This document shows, piece after piece, positions 19,474-32,759 of a DNA stretch of 64,000 bases. The notes beneath the pieces are model-generated. The model was not told where the DNA came from. It worked only from the letters and a program-made list of their open reading frames with translations, and did not search any database. Made by a program: the position numbers and the translations under genes. Origin of the DNA: Rhodocollybia butyracea (Eukaryota; Basidiomycota; Agaricomycetes; Agaricales; Omphalotaceae); contig JADNRY010000043.1 of NCBI GenBank assembly GCA_015501585.1, forward strand, positions 1 to 64,000, read 5' to 3'. Position 1 is the stretch's first letter; the number at the start of each line of letters is the position of its first letter.

Positions 19474-22178
19474 TCACATATTGCTCAGTGTATGGAGAGC
19501 ATCCTGGTCAAGAACTGGGAATTTTTTTGCCTTGGATGTAATGCGAGTTGTAATGGTTGGATTGGTGGAAATTGGAACTCCGGTCTGCAATGAACCAGAA
19601 AACATCAAGGTCCAACTTGACCGCAGTTTATATTCAATCATCTTATGACTCTGCACTTTGATAAACCATTTCAAGGTGTCAAATAGTGCTAGACAGGTCC
19701 TGCGAACATAGTCGTACTCTACGGGGTTTACGTTCCGAAGTTCCAGAAGTTCGCAGTAATAAGGCACACCTCTCCATCCCTGAACATTTGGATCACTAAT
19801 TGCGGGGGGAGTGTCATGTGGTCCAGGGAAGAGGATTGTTTTCAATGATGCCCAGTCACTTGGGGTTTTTGTGTACTGGTATGACGTAAAGTATGTTCCA
19901 AGGTTCATGTCACGAAAGGTGTCCAAGCTGACTACTCTTCTCTCCATAGCAGTCAGCTTCCAGTAGGCTTGACCGGCTTTAGTGCACCCAACCCTTTCCA
20001 GAATCTGGCACAGTAGCCCTAGAAAATACTCTGACGCATTCCTACGGTTGATATTAGATGGGACAACTCTAATTGAGGCCTCTCTTGGGATATCAGGAGC
20101 ATTATCATGATAGAGCAGCCTTGGGCGTTTTACCGAAAGATCTGTCACTGTAGCAGGAAGGTTGATTTTCCGTTTGATAGGCTCACTTGAAGCAGCACAT
20201 TTCCTATGGTGAAGATGCCCAGAAGCAAAAAAATTGACCAGAAGATTCAAAGAGAATTTCTTCTCTATACTGGCCCAATCCATCCGGAATAGTCTCTCAA
20301 GGAGACTCTTTTCGACACTGGACCCTTTGCATTCAAACCGGAGCACGCCGGCTTGGTTTGAGGCGGGATAAACTATCGATGGTAGCCATAGAGCCCCATT
20401 ATATAAAACCGGCACCGATTCCTGATTGTTCCTAGGAGACCATAGCATGAGATCCCTCTGAGTAGGATCATCTGCAAGTTTAGCAGTTGAAAATATAGTT
20501 TCGGCCAATTGCCGGTCCCAGATCATTGTTCCAGGCCGGGAATGAATAGAGTTAAAAGAATGGACAGTGGTAGCAACAAGAATAAGGTTTTGGATGTCTT
20601 TCCGGCTACTTGTCATCAGTGAGGCAGAGTACCGGAGTAGCATGAAACAAGCTGTAATGCGGTGCAGACGCCATGCCCTATTGAAAAGTTGTTCCTGTTA
20701 AAACATTGAACGTTCAAACAAGAACACTAGGCTTTACCAGACACATTCCAGTGGAATGGCGTAGATGTAGTCACTTAAATCCACAGCATCAAGCTCTTGA
20801 TCATAAACAAGTGCTGCTCTGTGGGAAGGGACCCGTACTTCAAGACGGACAACTGTGGGTGTTCGGGCAAGTTGATTTTCCGAGATTGCCTGATATATTT
20901 TTTGTAGCTGCACCGGAGCATCATCTGGACCCTTCATTTTCAGGACCTGGGAGGCAAGGAGGAGAAGCCCAGACGAAGACCCTGCACTGTAGGTCTGAAA
21001 TTTATCTGATGCATAGACCTGAGCATAATAAATTTGATTCTCTGTGACTGGATGGCGGGAGAAGTTGCATCTGAAACCCGCTACATGTGCATTTGAAGCC
21101 CATACATCAGGCTGGTAGGTGGGCAGGCTATCTTGCCATTCCGCCGTCGTAAGGCCCCATATATTGTTAGCCAATAGCTGATGCACATGAGGTCCACGGG
21201 CTGGTAGGCCTGCATAGTCGGCTTGCAAATGTACCTCCAGCCCTACATCAAGGAAGACTGTGCTTGTTTGTCTGTTAATATCACGGAGAATATCGTCCAC
21301 AACTGTTTCAGTCTGAAAGATTAAGTGACGCGATTTATCCTTGATTCCTCTCATCTGAACAAACCAGTACGCATGTTTTCCCCATTGGTACCTCTGGATG
21401 GTATGCAGAGCTTCATTTGCAAATGCCACCCCAAGACCTTGGGCCGGAATTGTCTTTCTTGATTCTGTATCCTGGGTACTGGTTGTAAAATGATGAGTTC
21501 TGTCCACTTCTGCACTGTATGTCGGACTCCATTGGCTTGATGTATGAGGAAGGATATCACCTGCTGCTGAACGGGTTGCACTGTATATCAAGGGGAGCAG
21601 GGTCTTTAAATTCTGCTCTTCTGGCATATTGGGCAGCATTAGATAGATCCGATGCCTGTTGCCACATATCCCCCATAAAACATTGGCGTGACTACCAGGA
21701 TCTTGTGATTGGATCCCGTCTTCGTTATTTGTCTAACAACAGAACCAGGGATCAGAAAGCTGTCTCTCCGAAAAGGGTAAGAGCGCACCACAAAGTTCAG
21801 AAGGATATGGAGGCTGCCGGCGTGGGATTTACGGAGAGCATAAGTCGTAAAAATGTCGTACGTGTCCTCCCACGGAAAATGATCGTCTCCAAAAATGAGC
21901 GCAGAATCGATATCTGTAAAGCACTGAGCACCTCTATAACCGTCCTGACAATTTTCAGGTGGATCTAGAGTGTAATATCTGCCGCCAGGCCCAATACCAC
22001 AAAGGACCAAATTGATGTATTCTTCAACCCTCTCCTTGGGAAACTCTTCAAATGTGGCATCTGGTGATCTTCCGTCTAGCATCGTATCCCGGGCATTGTC
22101 AAACTGTGCCAACGCATCTGCAAATTGAACATTGGATCGAGGGAGAGAGCCTCGAGGGGGACCATTATTTCTAGCCAT
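19474..22178 (-). CDS. Unrecognised three-exon gene, about 850 residues
   Basis: Three long minus-strand frames join through short introns. Exon 1 starts at the ATG at 22178 (MARNNGPPRGSLPRSN); an in-frame ATG at 22325 is possible but its sequence looks non-coding. Exon 1 ends near 21666. Intron 1 is about 50 nt (21616-21665), with a CTAAT branch-like site; its exact ends are uncertain. Exon 2 runs to 20738. Intron 2 (20678-20737, GTAAAG...AATAG) restores the frame. Exon 3 ends at 19474. Distinctive segments are VEEYINLVLCGIGPGGRYYT, RYQWGKHAYWFVQMRGIKDK and FLDVGLEVHLQADYAGLP. I see no signal peptide, membrane segment or catalytic motif that I recognise. The reading frame looks intact, so it is probably expressed. 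It could be a lineage-specific fungal gene or a DNA-transposon accessory gene; I assign no function. Confidence 0.72.
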
Positions 22179-22329
22179 ACTTGAAAGATAGTGGTAGGTG
22201 GCTGAACAACACAGCCGAGATATAGTTTGCTCATATGAAGAATTGATAAAATTCTTTATATCATAACATAGAGGCTTGGTGGTCATGATAAACATTTGTT
22301 TGCCGTGTTTCATCAGGAACGCCACTTAT

Positions 22330-24258
22330 GTGTTTCTTTTTAACCCCTCTTTGTAACCCCTGTCGCCTTGTCGAGTACAAACACTGCATCAGAACATATG
22401 TCGCGCAACATCTGTGCTCTATATTTGCCCATAAGGCAACTCCGGTGTTTAGGTAGCTGAAACGGTATGTTTGTGGGTCAGTATACTTACTCATTGTATT
22501 CACAATATCATACAGGATGTGCAGTATATACACTGGCATGTGGTACCATAGTACTCATACGTTTCCGAGGTAGCTGATACCTTGTTCAACCGCACTTCAA
22601 GTTACTACTTGTGTTGGATCGCTGGACTGACCGCTTGATTGGACACTGATTGGATGTCCTAACAAAACCCCATAATATGGAGCCCCTAGGATGAGTGGCA
22701 TAAACGGCCGTAATCTCGAAAGGGGCACGTTGCACTGTGCAGATTTAATAAACCTGAGATCAATATCCAGGATTCATGTAAGGTGGGTCAATTAATGAAT
22801 CAGGTCCAGAATCCAATATGTAAGTATTACTCACAAGAGAAGGATCAACAGGTGCGGGCCCCTTTGCAAAGTGGAGCGTTTCCCATGGTCCGCCGCAACG
22901 GTCAGGGTTGGGTGACAGCGGGCGACGGCGAATGGCTTTTTTTTATGGTACTTTGTTAAGGCCCAGAGCACTCCAGAGCTTTCCAGAGCTTTCCAAGGTT
23001 TTGCAGATGGGGTAGGGGCACTTTATAAATCCCGGAATTTACATTGCATATCTGGAGCTGGGGAGTACATCTATTGCATACTTCTATGCTGTACAAGCAG
23101 GTGGCATAGCTATTTGTACAGTCAAGAACTTCTCCACGCTTTGGCCAACAATTACCTCTGATAAGGGAGGATAACTCACAGTAAAGTAAGAATAATGGAA
23201 GTAAGTAGGGCTATCAAGGTTCTGTCGCGGCGTCGCGTGAAGCCTAGCTTCTTTCATTACCTAACGTTTTCCACTTCATAGGCGCGCACCAAATCAATCG
23301 GTTTGTCAAGGCAAAAAAATGTCATTCGAAACTGAACGACAGGCTTTCATTTAATGTATTCTAATTCCGAGGACCGAATAAATGGCTGTCAAGGCATATA
23401 GAATGTAAGTTGAGTCTCGGAAATACATATACGTTGGTGTGACCTTGCGAGCTATCAAGCTTCAGATTCGAGGCCGTTGCCGGGAGTTGAGTATATTATT
23501 CCGTTGGTGCGGTAAACTTGGGAGAGTTTGACGGAGAGATGCGAAGGAGAAGAAGAGAGTACCTGTGGTGCTCGTGCTGCTAGAAAAGACAACACTATTA
23601 TCATTCAGTTTTCTATTACTGGCAGTTTCTAAGTCACGGGTCACAAGGGACCTGGATCATCCGAGAGGTCACACCTAGTCACAGGTATTGGAGTGACCTT
23701 ATGAAAACGAAAGTGAGTCATTGGCGCTACATGTACCAATTTTGTTCCAGCGCCTGGGGTGCACTAAAATTTCGTTGTGGTCACACATACAATTGGGATC
23801 TTACAAAATTTTATTTCGGGATGTGGGGTCACACGTCAGACCCCTTACAAAGTGCTCGAAATGGTACAGTAGCTGACATACGGCATGGTGGCATGCTGAC
23901 TTCGATTTTAGCGAAACTCCCTAGTCTCGGGAATTAACAGTCTTCTTGACCCATATTGGAGCCACCTGGCTTACTGGTCCTGTTTCCACTTAAACCGAAC
24001 GAATCATCTCATACCCCTTGTTTTCTTCTTCTTTTCAAATGTCAAGTGAGATTAGGCGTAGTGAAATCAAGCTTGACCCGACGTACGCCCATTTCATTGC
24101 CATTCTGACTGTGAATCCACATTTTGCTCGCTCTTCTTCTTTTTCATTAGTCTGCTTGTGTCTTCGGCATTTGCGAGGTCCGCTCCGTCAGGCAACCAAC
24201 TGGCGGTGCAGATTGGGAATGTGGCTTCTCACCCACGATGCTGCGTCCGTGCTGCATT
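22330..24258. other. Intergenic DNA
   Basis: Only short frames without recognised domains. A poly-T run occurs at about 22939, and CCAGAGCTTT words repeat at 22970-23000. The upstream exon of the F-box gene may begin in the last 250 bp. Confidence 0.35.
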
Positions 24259-24318
24259 GGAGGTAGGTCTTGTTAAAAGTATGTTTGTGATTTGAATATA
24301 CACTGAGTCTATCTGCAG

Positions 24319-25863
24319 CTGAACTATGATATTATTGTCGCTATATGTGCAGAAACCTCGAGAAAACAAGACCTTCTATCCCTGGGCCTTGTTTCCAAGA
24401 TTTTCCTTCACCCTGCTTTGGACATTTTATGGAAGAGGATAAACGGTATAGGACCAGTGCTATCAGTTCTACCGGAAACCACGATGGTCAATGGGCAGAA
24501 GGTGTGTAGCAGACCTCTTTTTGGTTCAATACTTTTCCTATCATGATATTAGAGGTTTCTACAACCAATTGATCCATCTTCTTGGGACCGTCTAAATTTC
24601 TACACTTCCCGTATCCGCGAATTTGATGATTGGGAACCTCGCGAGGGCAGCAAGGAGGCTGTACACGGCTCGGTATACTCCTACCTTGGCACCCAAAAAC
24701 CCATATTCCGAAAGCTAAGGACGCTTCGAATTAGTACGAGTCATTTACGGAGCTTAAATTCATTTGCCCTCTTTTTGGCAACCACGTTGTGGGAGGTTTC
24801 AATTCGCAATGGCGTCTAGAAGCCGACCCGATGCCTGATCTAGGGGATTCCCTGGCCGCTCTAGTAACAAATGCTCCCGCTTTGAAGTCTTTGACTCTCC
24901 AGAATTATAATTATTCTGGACTATCGGTTTCACTAAGCTGCCTCCTTGCTTTGGAAAGCCTCGATGTGTTGAGCCTGTCTCGTCTTGAGAAGGGTTTCAT
25001 TCAAGCTATTGCCGCATTTCCAAGGTTAATCAACCTTGGACTATCGTTACGCAGAGCACTTCTTGATTATGGAGGTGTTGAGAGTGGATTCACATCATTG
25101 AAAGAATTGATAATCGAGGGGTCAGCTTTGGATTTGAAATTTTTTTTTGATGCGACCAGACCCAAAGAACTCCAGGAGGTGACCATTAAATGGGAGTATC
25201 AGGATGTTGGCAACCCACCTCTGGCAGATTTTGCTGTCATTACCCCACTCTTTACCTCATTTCCCTTCCTGCGGAGTTTGACAATTACCAAGAGTTCTAC
25301 ATCGTTTCAGGACCTCGATGAGTTCCAGCTTTGGTTGATATTTGAACCATTGTTGGGACTGAAAAGTCTTGCATACCTTCATTTTGATATCCCACTACCC
25401 TTATCAGATCAGAACACAGCGCGAATCAGCTGCGCGTGGCCTCATCTGGAAGAGTTATTTCTCAAGGCTGCAACTGATGACTTACCATCTCTTGAATCTC
25501 TGATGCATTTCGCCAAAAATTCTCCCAACTTAAAGGACCTTTCCTATTGTAAGTATGGCGTATACTTACACGTGCTCTTACACTGCCACCGTCCTTTTAT
25601 ATCTACGTTTCGTTATCCTTCTTCTGTAGAGTACCCCCACCATGATTGTCATTCACATTCCTGTTTAGTTTATCTTCTTAGTTTCTCTGCTGCTCGTAGA
25701 CATTGTCTCGCCGGAGAATAAACCGTGGTTCTGTCAACTTCGTGTGACCTTTTCAAAGTGTCTGTCGATACAAAACGACAGCCTTTCACCTATCCTATCC
25801 AAACTTGCACAGCTCTCCAATCCACGATTCAGATACCTCCTACAATCTCTCTGCACCCGTTAA
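24319..25863 (+). pseudogene. F-box/leucine-rich-repeat protein gene with a frameshift
   Basis: Exon at 24319-24501 reads LNYDIIVAICAETSRKQDLL then LGLVSKIFLHPALDILWKRI, an F-box-like segment. After a 51-nt intron (24502-24552) comes RFLQPIDPSSWDRLNFYTSR, typical of Agaricomycete F-box proteins. The frame then stops at about 24817, but a +1 shift at about 24810-24818 gives LEADPMPDLGDSLAALVTNA and about 240 residues of leucine-rich repeats. A third intron (25549-25681, GTAAGT...TTAG) leads to a last exon, VDIVSPENKPWFCQL...LCTR, with the stop at 25861-25863. Such proteins select substrates for SCF ubiquitin ligases. The 5' exon (before 24260) and start codon are unclear. The frameshift is either a real mutation or a sequence error. 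Confidence 0.75.
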
Positions 25864-25889
25864 ACAGATTCTATTGTAATGTAATGGCT

Positions 25890-26420
25890 GAAACAGTATC
25901 TGATGGGGAGTAGGTGATGCCTAAATTAAGTGTTCCACGGATGTAACGGAGGATATGTTTGGCAGCGGTCCAGTGAATCGGTGAGGGATTACTCAAGTAC
26001 TGAGCTAATTTGTGGACAGTGTGCTTCATGTCAGGTCGAGTAGCGGTGGCGGCGAAATTGAATGGTCCAATATTCACTCCATAATTCAGGCGATATGGGT
26101 TTGTCATCTGGAGTCCTTTCCAGTTTGACATTAGGATCGAGTGGTGTGGTAACGTGGTGACACTTAGTCATGCCAAATCTCTCAAATATTTTCTGCGATG
26201 TAGACACATTGGTCAGCGATGAGGCGTGTGAATCCCAAGTTGAGAAACTCGGAGTCAAATTTCTTGTTCCAGATTGCACCAGACTGTTCAAGTCCATAGA
26301 TGGGTTGAAGGAGCTTACATACTTCGCCTGTGCCATCCTAATATCCATGAGGTTGCTCCATATAGATTGTTTCATCAAGTTCATCAATCTGGCAGCTATT
26401 GCCATAAGGGTACGGAGTGT
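25890..26420 (-). pseudogene. Decayed Copia RT/RNase H fragment
   Basis: The minus strand reads, in shifting frames, QPHGYQDGTGEVCKL, YGLEQSGAIWNKKF and FLNLGFTRLIADQCVYIAE (Copia RT), then RFGMTKCHHVTTPLDPNVKL, and ATRPDMKHTVHKLAQYLSNP with HWTAAKHILRYIRGTLNLGI (RT end to RNase H start). The catalytic YVDD is missing and frames change repeatedly. It lies tail-to-tail with the F-box gene, 27 bp after its stop. Confidence 0.82.
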
Positions 26421-27459
26421 TTCGAGCCCAATTCGAGCCGAACAACTGGTGCAAATGTGGTGTAGTCAATTTCCGGGATCTGGGAAATGGAGCGGTGGAA
26501 CAGGCCGCTGCTACTTACGACAGCCTCCAGTTATTCAAGCCTGAGCATAGACCAAACTTGGAAACATACAGTTACATTGTCATTACGGCCGCTGCAGATA
26601 TAATAATAAGAACCTCTCAACTCCCCAGCAGGAAACCGGTCGCCGTGTAAGACCCGCGAATTAATCAAAATTACCTGAAATTAGTAACAGGTAACAGAGA
26701 TGACGTATTTATCGACAGATTATTTGACATATTATTGAACATTATTTCCGTTACATACCTGTATTTTCAAGTAAGTTCAATTAATTTACGAGTACTGATC
26801 GGCGTGGCTGGATCGTTGCTGAGATAATTGCCAAAAAATACCCGGACCGTTACTTTCCGGGGGCCCGAGTATATAACCCATAAAATGGAAAGCTTTTGTT
26901 GCGGGGCTGTTGCCTAAGAGCATTCCTTTGAAGGAAAATATATGTGGTCGACCTTTTATTTGTCATCTAAATTTGTCTCACATGACGCCTACGGCTTTGC
27001 AGTGAGCTGGCATGATTGGTTAGGAACACCCAGTGTCCCAGTGACAATCAATTGCTATGTACTTATGCCACACGCATGTGAAGTTTATATTTATAGAAAT
27101 GTAAGTTCCGTCATGAGTTCTGTCTAGATCCATAAACAATACGTTTACAATAAGTATGTAAGAATTGATGTTAATTTCGAAGATATTTGACAGGCCAAAG
27201 GATTGTGGGGTGTATTTTTCTTGCCATGGCATATGAAGCTACTCAGAAGCAATTTTCTTCGCTTTCCGAGGTTGGCAACGTAAGGTCCAAAAATGGAGGG
27301 TGGGATCGTCTGACAAAAGCGAAGAGTGTTAGCTGCAATCTCGATATTTACCGTATGCGCAAGCAACAAATAAATACTTTAATGAGGGCATAGCTTGATT
27401 AATAGAACTCACCTGATAAAGGCAAAACCGGACGGCGTATCCAGCGCTTAAAGGTTGAG
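26421..27459. other. Intergenic DNA
   Basis: TGTAAGACCCGCG at 26646 resembles the start of a Gypsy LTR and is followed by a TATA-like GTATATAACC near 26870, but I could not find a matching right end or target duplication. Other frames are short and unrecognised. Confidence 0.35.
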
Positions 27460-27725
27460 ATGGGGCAGCAGCCCTATGATTTTGTCAGCAAGTGAAGGGA
27501 TAGGAGCGATTGTGCGCACGGAACCGGCGAATCCTAAACCCCGTGGTACCGAAGTCTAACAACAAAAAAGAAAAAATAACAAATATACTCGAAGCTAAAC
27601 AGGTCGATTCTCGAGGTATTTACTAAAATAGATCACTCATATGTCACGCTACGACATACTTCTTCCTGCCCAAACTAACGGATCATTACTTAAGAGAGCA
27701 GACCCTGCTCGGTCTCAATAACTCC
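27460..27725 (+). repeat. Dispersed repeat, copy 1 (shared with 38220-38485)
   Basis: Both copies have in order GCGATTGTGCG, CAGGTCGATTCTCGA, GTATTTACT, ACGACATACTTCT, and GGATCATTACTTAAGAGAGC followed by AGACCC and CGGTCTCAATA. Similarity extends over about 260 bp with substitutions and small indels. It looks like an LTR or short interspersed element of an unidentified family. Confidence 0.7.
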
Positions 27726-27979
27726 CATACTAGTGATAAGGCCCATTTCATAAATGCATGTATAGTGATTTCACAGGAATGAAAGTCACTCAGAACAGAT
27801 TAACAGTTTGATTTATCAGAAGTGAGCGTGAGTGTCGGAAGATAAGCCCGATTTCCACGAATTTGGGCTCATCCTTCCACGCACTCGCAACTCGCAATCA
27901 CGCAATGCCCGTCATAAGCTCTCCTTCCTTCCAATTTGGGATAAGTGGCTAACTCATTGCCTCACGTATTTCGGGCAAT

Positions 27980-30900
27980 ATGGAAACTTGCCTCGAACGG
28001 TGGTACCACGAAAGCATTGCTTTAATTGGAAGCTTTTCTACGGTCGCTGATTTTTCCAAACCCTCAACAGCGAGTATCACTCTCTGTCTTCTGTGACGAG
28101 GAGAATCTACGCTGTAAGTCACTCCTGACTCGACTGCACAAACTAAAGGTGTATACTAGAGCAGGACCCTCCTTTGCCGCGATGGCGACTGGCAAACAAA
28201 CCTCAAAAAAACTCTCGCATCTTTTCCGACTCTGCTTCAACTGTCCAGAACTACTAGATGAGGCCGAAGAGCTTATTGGAGACTCAACACAGATAGTGGC
28301 TCCCTTGCGCACGGCTCTGAGCGTGAAAGGTGTTGTACCTTTCTGGGAGCATGAATGCCCAGCCTATCTGGTCTCGGAGTGGGGACAAGAATGGAAGGAG
28401 ATTCACGATAAGCTCCTAACAATGGCAAATTTCACGCACAGTGGCGACGTGGATAAGTTTGACTGGTCAAAATTGAAGAGTGTACGGGATATTGCCAAGG
28501 CAAACAGATGGGACACAACCATGGATTCAGAGGTAACATAGCCATTAATATTTGAGACATCATTTTCAACATGATCTAGATCCGTCATTATCTCGCCGAA
28601 CAGGGACTCGACATACGACACCTTTACCTTAACCCTAGGCTCACCGGTGAAGGTGGTTTTGTTGGCTTGAATAGTTGGGACCCTAACCTGGCTACAATTC
28701 TTCCTGCCCTTCTCGGATACCAGGTGCTAGTGGAACAAACACCTCTTCCTGCTGCCACAATGTGGTGGAGGGCAATTCTCCAGACTCACTTAGACAGCGC
28801 AGCGAAGGAGAAAAAACGGGTAGATCAAAAGCTAAAGGCCCTTGAAGATGAGATTTCACAGGTTCTAGGAGAGAACTTTCTATCACTTGAACTGGAAACC
28901 AGTTTTACGGCCGACAAAGCCCGCGATATCTTGAACAATCTTCTCAACTACTCCTCTGCCTTGAGTTGGACTGCGGTCACGAAATCTGATATCAGAGTTA
29001 TGGAAAAAGTATTTCAATCCGCAGGTTTGCATGATGCCGGTCGCATTCGAGAGCGTTGGAACCTTCTGTCTCAAAATGGAAAGCGAACAGAGTTTCCTAT
29101 GATGGCCCTTGGATGGCTCCTTGGAGTGTTGGAGAGGAAGAATCACGAAGAACATGAACCACTTGAGCTCGAAGATGACGACCTTGAAATTGGTATGGAA
29201 TTCTAACAAGTGGAGCTTAACAGGAGTTAACATAACTTTATCTAGTTCAGAGGGGTATATTACTAGCACGTTCTATTGATCAGCAAATTATCGACAAAAT
29301 ACAAGAGCCCAGCAGGCAACAACTGGACAAGTTCCACGCAACTGTAGCTGATTTCACTACACAATGGCTTCAAGGAGATGAGGCAGACAATATTGATACA
29401 GTCATTGCACTGTATGAGGGACATGATGTGGAAGCGACAAGGGAGTTGTTCTTTGAAGGTGACAATGACATTGGAGTTGAGAGGTGGAGAAGTACTCCAC
29501 TGGAGGAGGTCCATCATCACTTAGGACTGGAAGATGGCCTGCCAGACACATTCCGTCAGAACTTTTCTGATGACCATTCTGAGGTCATAATTAGCTGGCA
29601 TCAGCTAGTATTTGTCTGTGCCTTCATTGCTCAGTACGTTGATAGCCAAAGAGCAGAAGTACCGGAGATTCTGTACAAGAACGATGAAGCCAATAGAAGA
29701 GATGCTCTTCAGGGTATCCGGGAAGAGTGGGGAAGGAATCCTGCTGTGGCCTTGCTTGATGACGTTGGTCTGGGAAAGACTGTATGTTGCCTTGCAGGAA
29801 TCGGTACGCTACAGACCCTGTTCAGGTTGGAAGATGCGGTAAAGAAGGGGGATCGGGATCGAAGCACGCTTCCAGCCTGTATAAGAGATGGTACGAGGAT
29901 TAAATTGCATTCACTAATCAGGCACTGATAGACTATCCCCACTAGCTGTATCTTTTGGGGGAAGAGCGGAAGGTCTTCCGGAATGCCCTCATCTCATTAT
30001 TGTCCCCTCAAACCTCTCTAATCAGTGGAAAGAAGAGCTCCATCGATTCTTCAGGGCAGAAAGCGTGCAGATTATAACTATCCCCACTGCAGCACGGAAA
30101 TGGGCTGATACAATGAAACAAATTTATGCAAGTAGGCATCCCAAGGAGCGGATTATTATTCTGGTCACCCACCAGGTAGGTTAAATTGCTTATCGAATCA
30201 CTGGTATCCTACCCTGCCTTGTAGACATTGATCCGAATGTTTCGTCTCAACAAGCCAAAGCTGGTTGAGAAAGTAGTCGACGGCTCCCCACGTCTCAAAT
30301 ATCCTGGGGTGTCTCTGACAACTCTTTATGCTTTTTCCTACAGCTCAGTCTGGATCGATGAGGCACACGAGGCTAGAACTCCCAAGGCTCTGTGGATGGC
30401 CCTGAGTGCAATCCTCCAGTTAGGGCTTCTCAAAGTCTTAATGACAGCAACGCCTCTGTTGGAACATCCCAACGTAGGTTATTTTCCACCAGGGTAAGGG
30501 CATTCATTTTTAGCATTTATTGTAGGATTTGTTTCATTTGGCTCGCTTGATACGTCCACCTAGTATGGATAAGGGTATTGAGGAATGGATCAAGAATCTT
30601 GGCCAAGATTTGGCTCGCGTCAAAAGTAAAACCAGAATTCAAACTCATGGAGAAGCCCTAAAGCTACAGGGTCAGGGAGTCATCACCTCCCACGGGCAGC
30701 CTGGTTCTGTAGCTTACATGGAAAAAGTAGTAGTCCAAGCTCTTCAACAACATCTTCTTGCCCATTGCATCCGGCGTACCAATAGCTCTCAGACTTGGGA
30801 GGGCAAGCTCCTCAACCAGGAGTTGCCTCCCTGCACTGTTCTACATGCATTGGTGGAAGTTACAGAGGAGGAATCGAGGGCACCAGATGCAGATCTGGCT

Positions 30901-32752
30901 GACTCTGTGCAGGCCAAAATTTTTGACACAAAAACCCATGGTGTAAGTTTTTGGAAGGCCAGGGGTGCTTTACTGACAGGAGCCTACAGAAATTCTTCAA
31001 TGACGCCAGACAGCGGCTCTCTTTCTTCCCTGGCGAACAGACACCACATCCATACTCTCGCAAGATGTTCCTTGCCGACCGCTGCTCAAAATTGAAAAAT
31101 TTTGTAGAATTTTGCAGAGTCCTTCTCACTCAAGGTCCTGTCAAGGTGGTTCCCCAAGAGCATCATCATACCAAGGACCACATTGTCAATGTATCCGAGC
31201 TAGGCGTTCCGGACATCTCTCAAAACTACATTGCTAATACAATTGAGCCAACCAAAATTATCGCCAATGAGAAAATTGTGGTGTACACAATGTATGCAAA
31301 ATACCATCTATATATGGTTGAGGCACGTGCTATGACTATTATAGGGATATAAGGCCCCTAATTGCTCAATAGGCCCTTGCTATCATTGGAATTAAAGCAC
31401 TCTCGATTAGCTCAGCTATACCAATGGCACAGAGAACATCATATATCAACCAGTTCAAAAGTGATCCCACCATCAAAGTACTCATAATGTCCAATGTTGG
31501 GATGCAAGGGTTGAACCTGACCATTGCACGAACATTGGTTTTATTTGTGGGTATTCCTTCCTTGATTATTGATATCTTACTTAACAAGGCACTGACATAT
31601 TTTCCAGGAGCCTAGCTGGTCAGCTGTAATGGCCCATCAAGTTTATGGTCGTGTTTTTAGAAGAGGACAGAGAAGAGAAACATTTATTTTCCAGTTGATT
31701 GCATCTGCTACAGTGGAAGTCCTGTTGATAGCAAATGGTTTGGGCAAGAAAAAGCTGCTGGATAATTTCGTTTCCATTCCCCAAAATGAAAGTAAGCAAA
31801 TCTAGTTAAAATTTGCTGCTCTCATTTAATGCACATGCAGCCACATTATCTCTTCTCGCCGGGTCTGTGTCTGAAGAGGAGCTACATGCTTTTGTTACTG
31901 GATTAAATGTTCCTCATGATGTTGGAGCCGAAATTGCTCAACATCTCATTAATCCTAAGTCCAATGTAGGCAAAGCTCTTAAGCTACTGCATACCAGTGC
32001 ACCCAACAAGAGAAAGATGTCAACGAGGAGCATTGGTGCTAGAGATGGAGGTGCTTGCTTGCCAAAGAAGAAGCACAAGGCTGGGACTGGAAAACTGGCT
32101 CCACCTCCTACCGATACAACTGGAAGCTCCAGAAGTATAATGACTTCACATCGTCAGACTTTCCCACCTACTCCGTCCCAATTACGCACAACAAAAGGGT
32201 CGCCATCACCGCAAATCTCCTCTGGGACTGTTGAAGAGTCACAGTCTAGAAGCAGCAATGAATCCATACTGGAAGCGAGTGAGTGGTTCTTTCTGGCTCC
32301 ACATCCGGCCTCAAACATTATTAAGCAGGTGGGAGTGCTGCCCCACCTCGTGTTGATGCATTTACAGCCCCATACCAGGTAGCTTCCCCGGATGCAAGAA
32401 AGAGTAGTTTACCGCAGGTGGCTTCCCCAGACGCAAGAAGAAGTACTTCACCACAAATGGTTTTGCTTGATGATGATGAAATAATTTCAAATGGAAACCA
32501 GCAATTGATATTTTCAGGTTTTGAGAAAACAGTAAGAGATGCAGGTGAGCAGTCACAATTGTTGGAGGCCTCCTTGTTTAGGCTTAATAATCATTTGTCA
32601 GAACATTTCATGACCAGGACCATAATGAATGTTGATGCGGTATCATCTATGTTCTCTGAGAACCCAGAGTCTTCTGCATCTGTTATCCATGTCTCCTCTA
32701 GTTCTCGCCCCAAGTTTGAAAACTCTGTCCCAAATAAGGTAAGCTTTGGGTG
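27980..32752 (+). CDS. Multi-exon SNF2-family ATPase/helicase-like gene
   Basis: Exons with GT-AG introns of about 50 nt are (approximate where marked ~): ~27980-28532, 28580-29192, 29246-29890, 29946-30175, 30225-30473, 30526-~30941, ~30980-~31324, ~31372-~31551, 31607-31791 and 31841 onward. SNF2 motifs appear in order: Walker A DDVGLGKT (about 29758-29781), motif Ia PHLIIVPSNLSNQWKEEL (about 29990), DEAH in WIDEAHEARTPKAL (about 30353), motif III LMTATPL (about 30440), then NVGMQGLNLT (motif V, about 31495) and QVYGRVFRRGQRRE (motif VI, about 31640). The N-terminal ~530 residues are not recognised. The C-terminal tail is Ser/Pro/Lys-rich with a basic KKKHKAGTGK stretch that could direct nuclear import. 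The product would use ATP to move along DNA or chromatin. The start and first exon (possible frame change near 28095), and the end beyond 32740 (GTAAGC donor), are uncertain. Walker A has DDVG where most relatives have DE.G. Confidence 0.78.
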
Positions 32753-32759
32753 AACAAAT

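Noticed and set aside
26646..27149. Solo Gypsy LTR starting TGTAAGACCC and ending TTTACA
   Set aside because: Flanking 5-mers do not match and no partner copy exists in the window.
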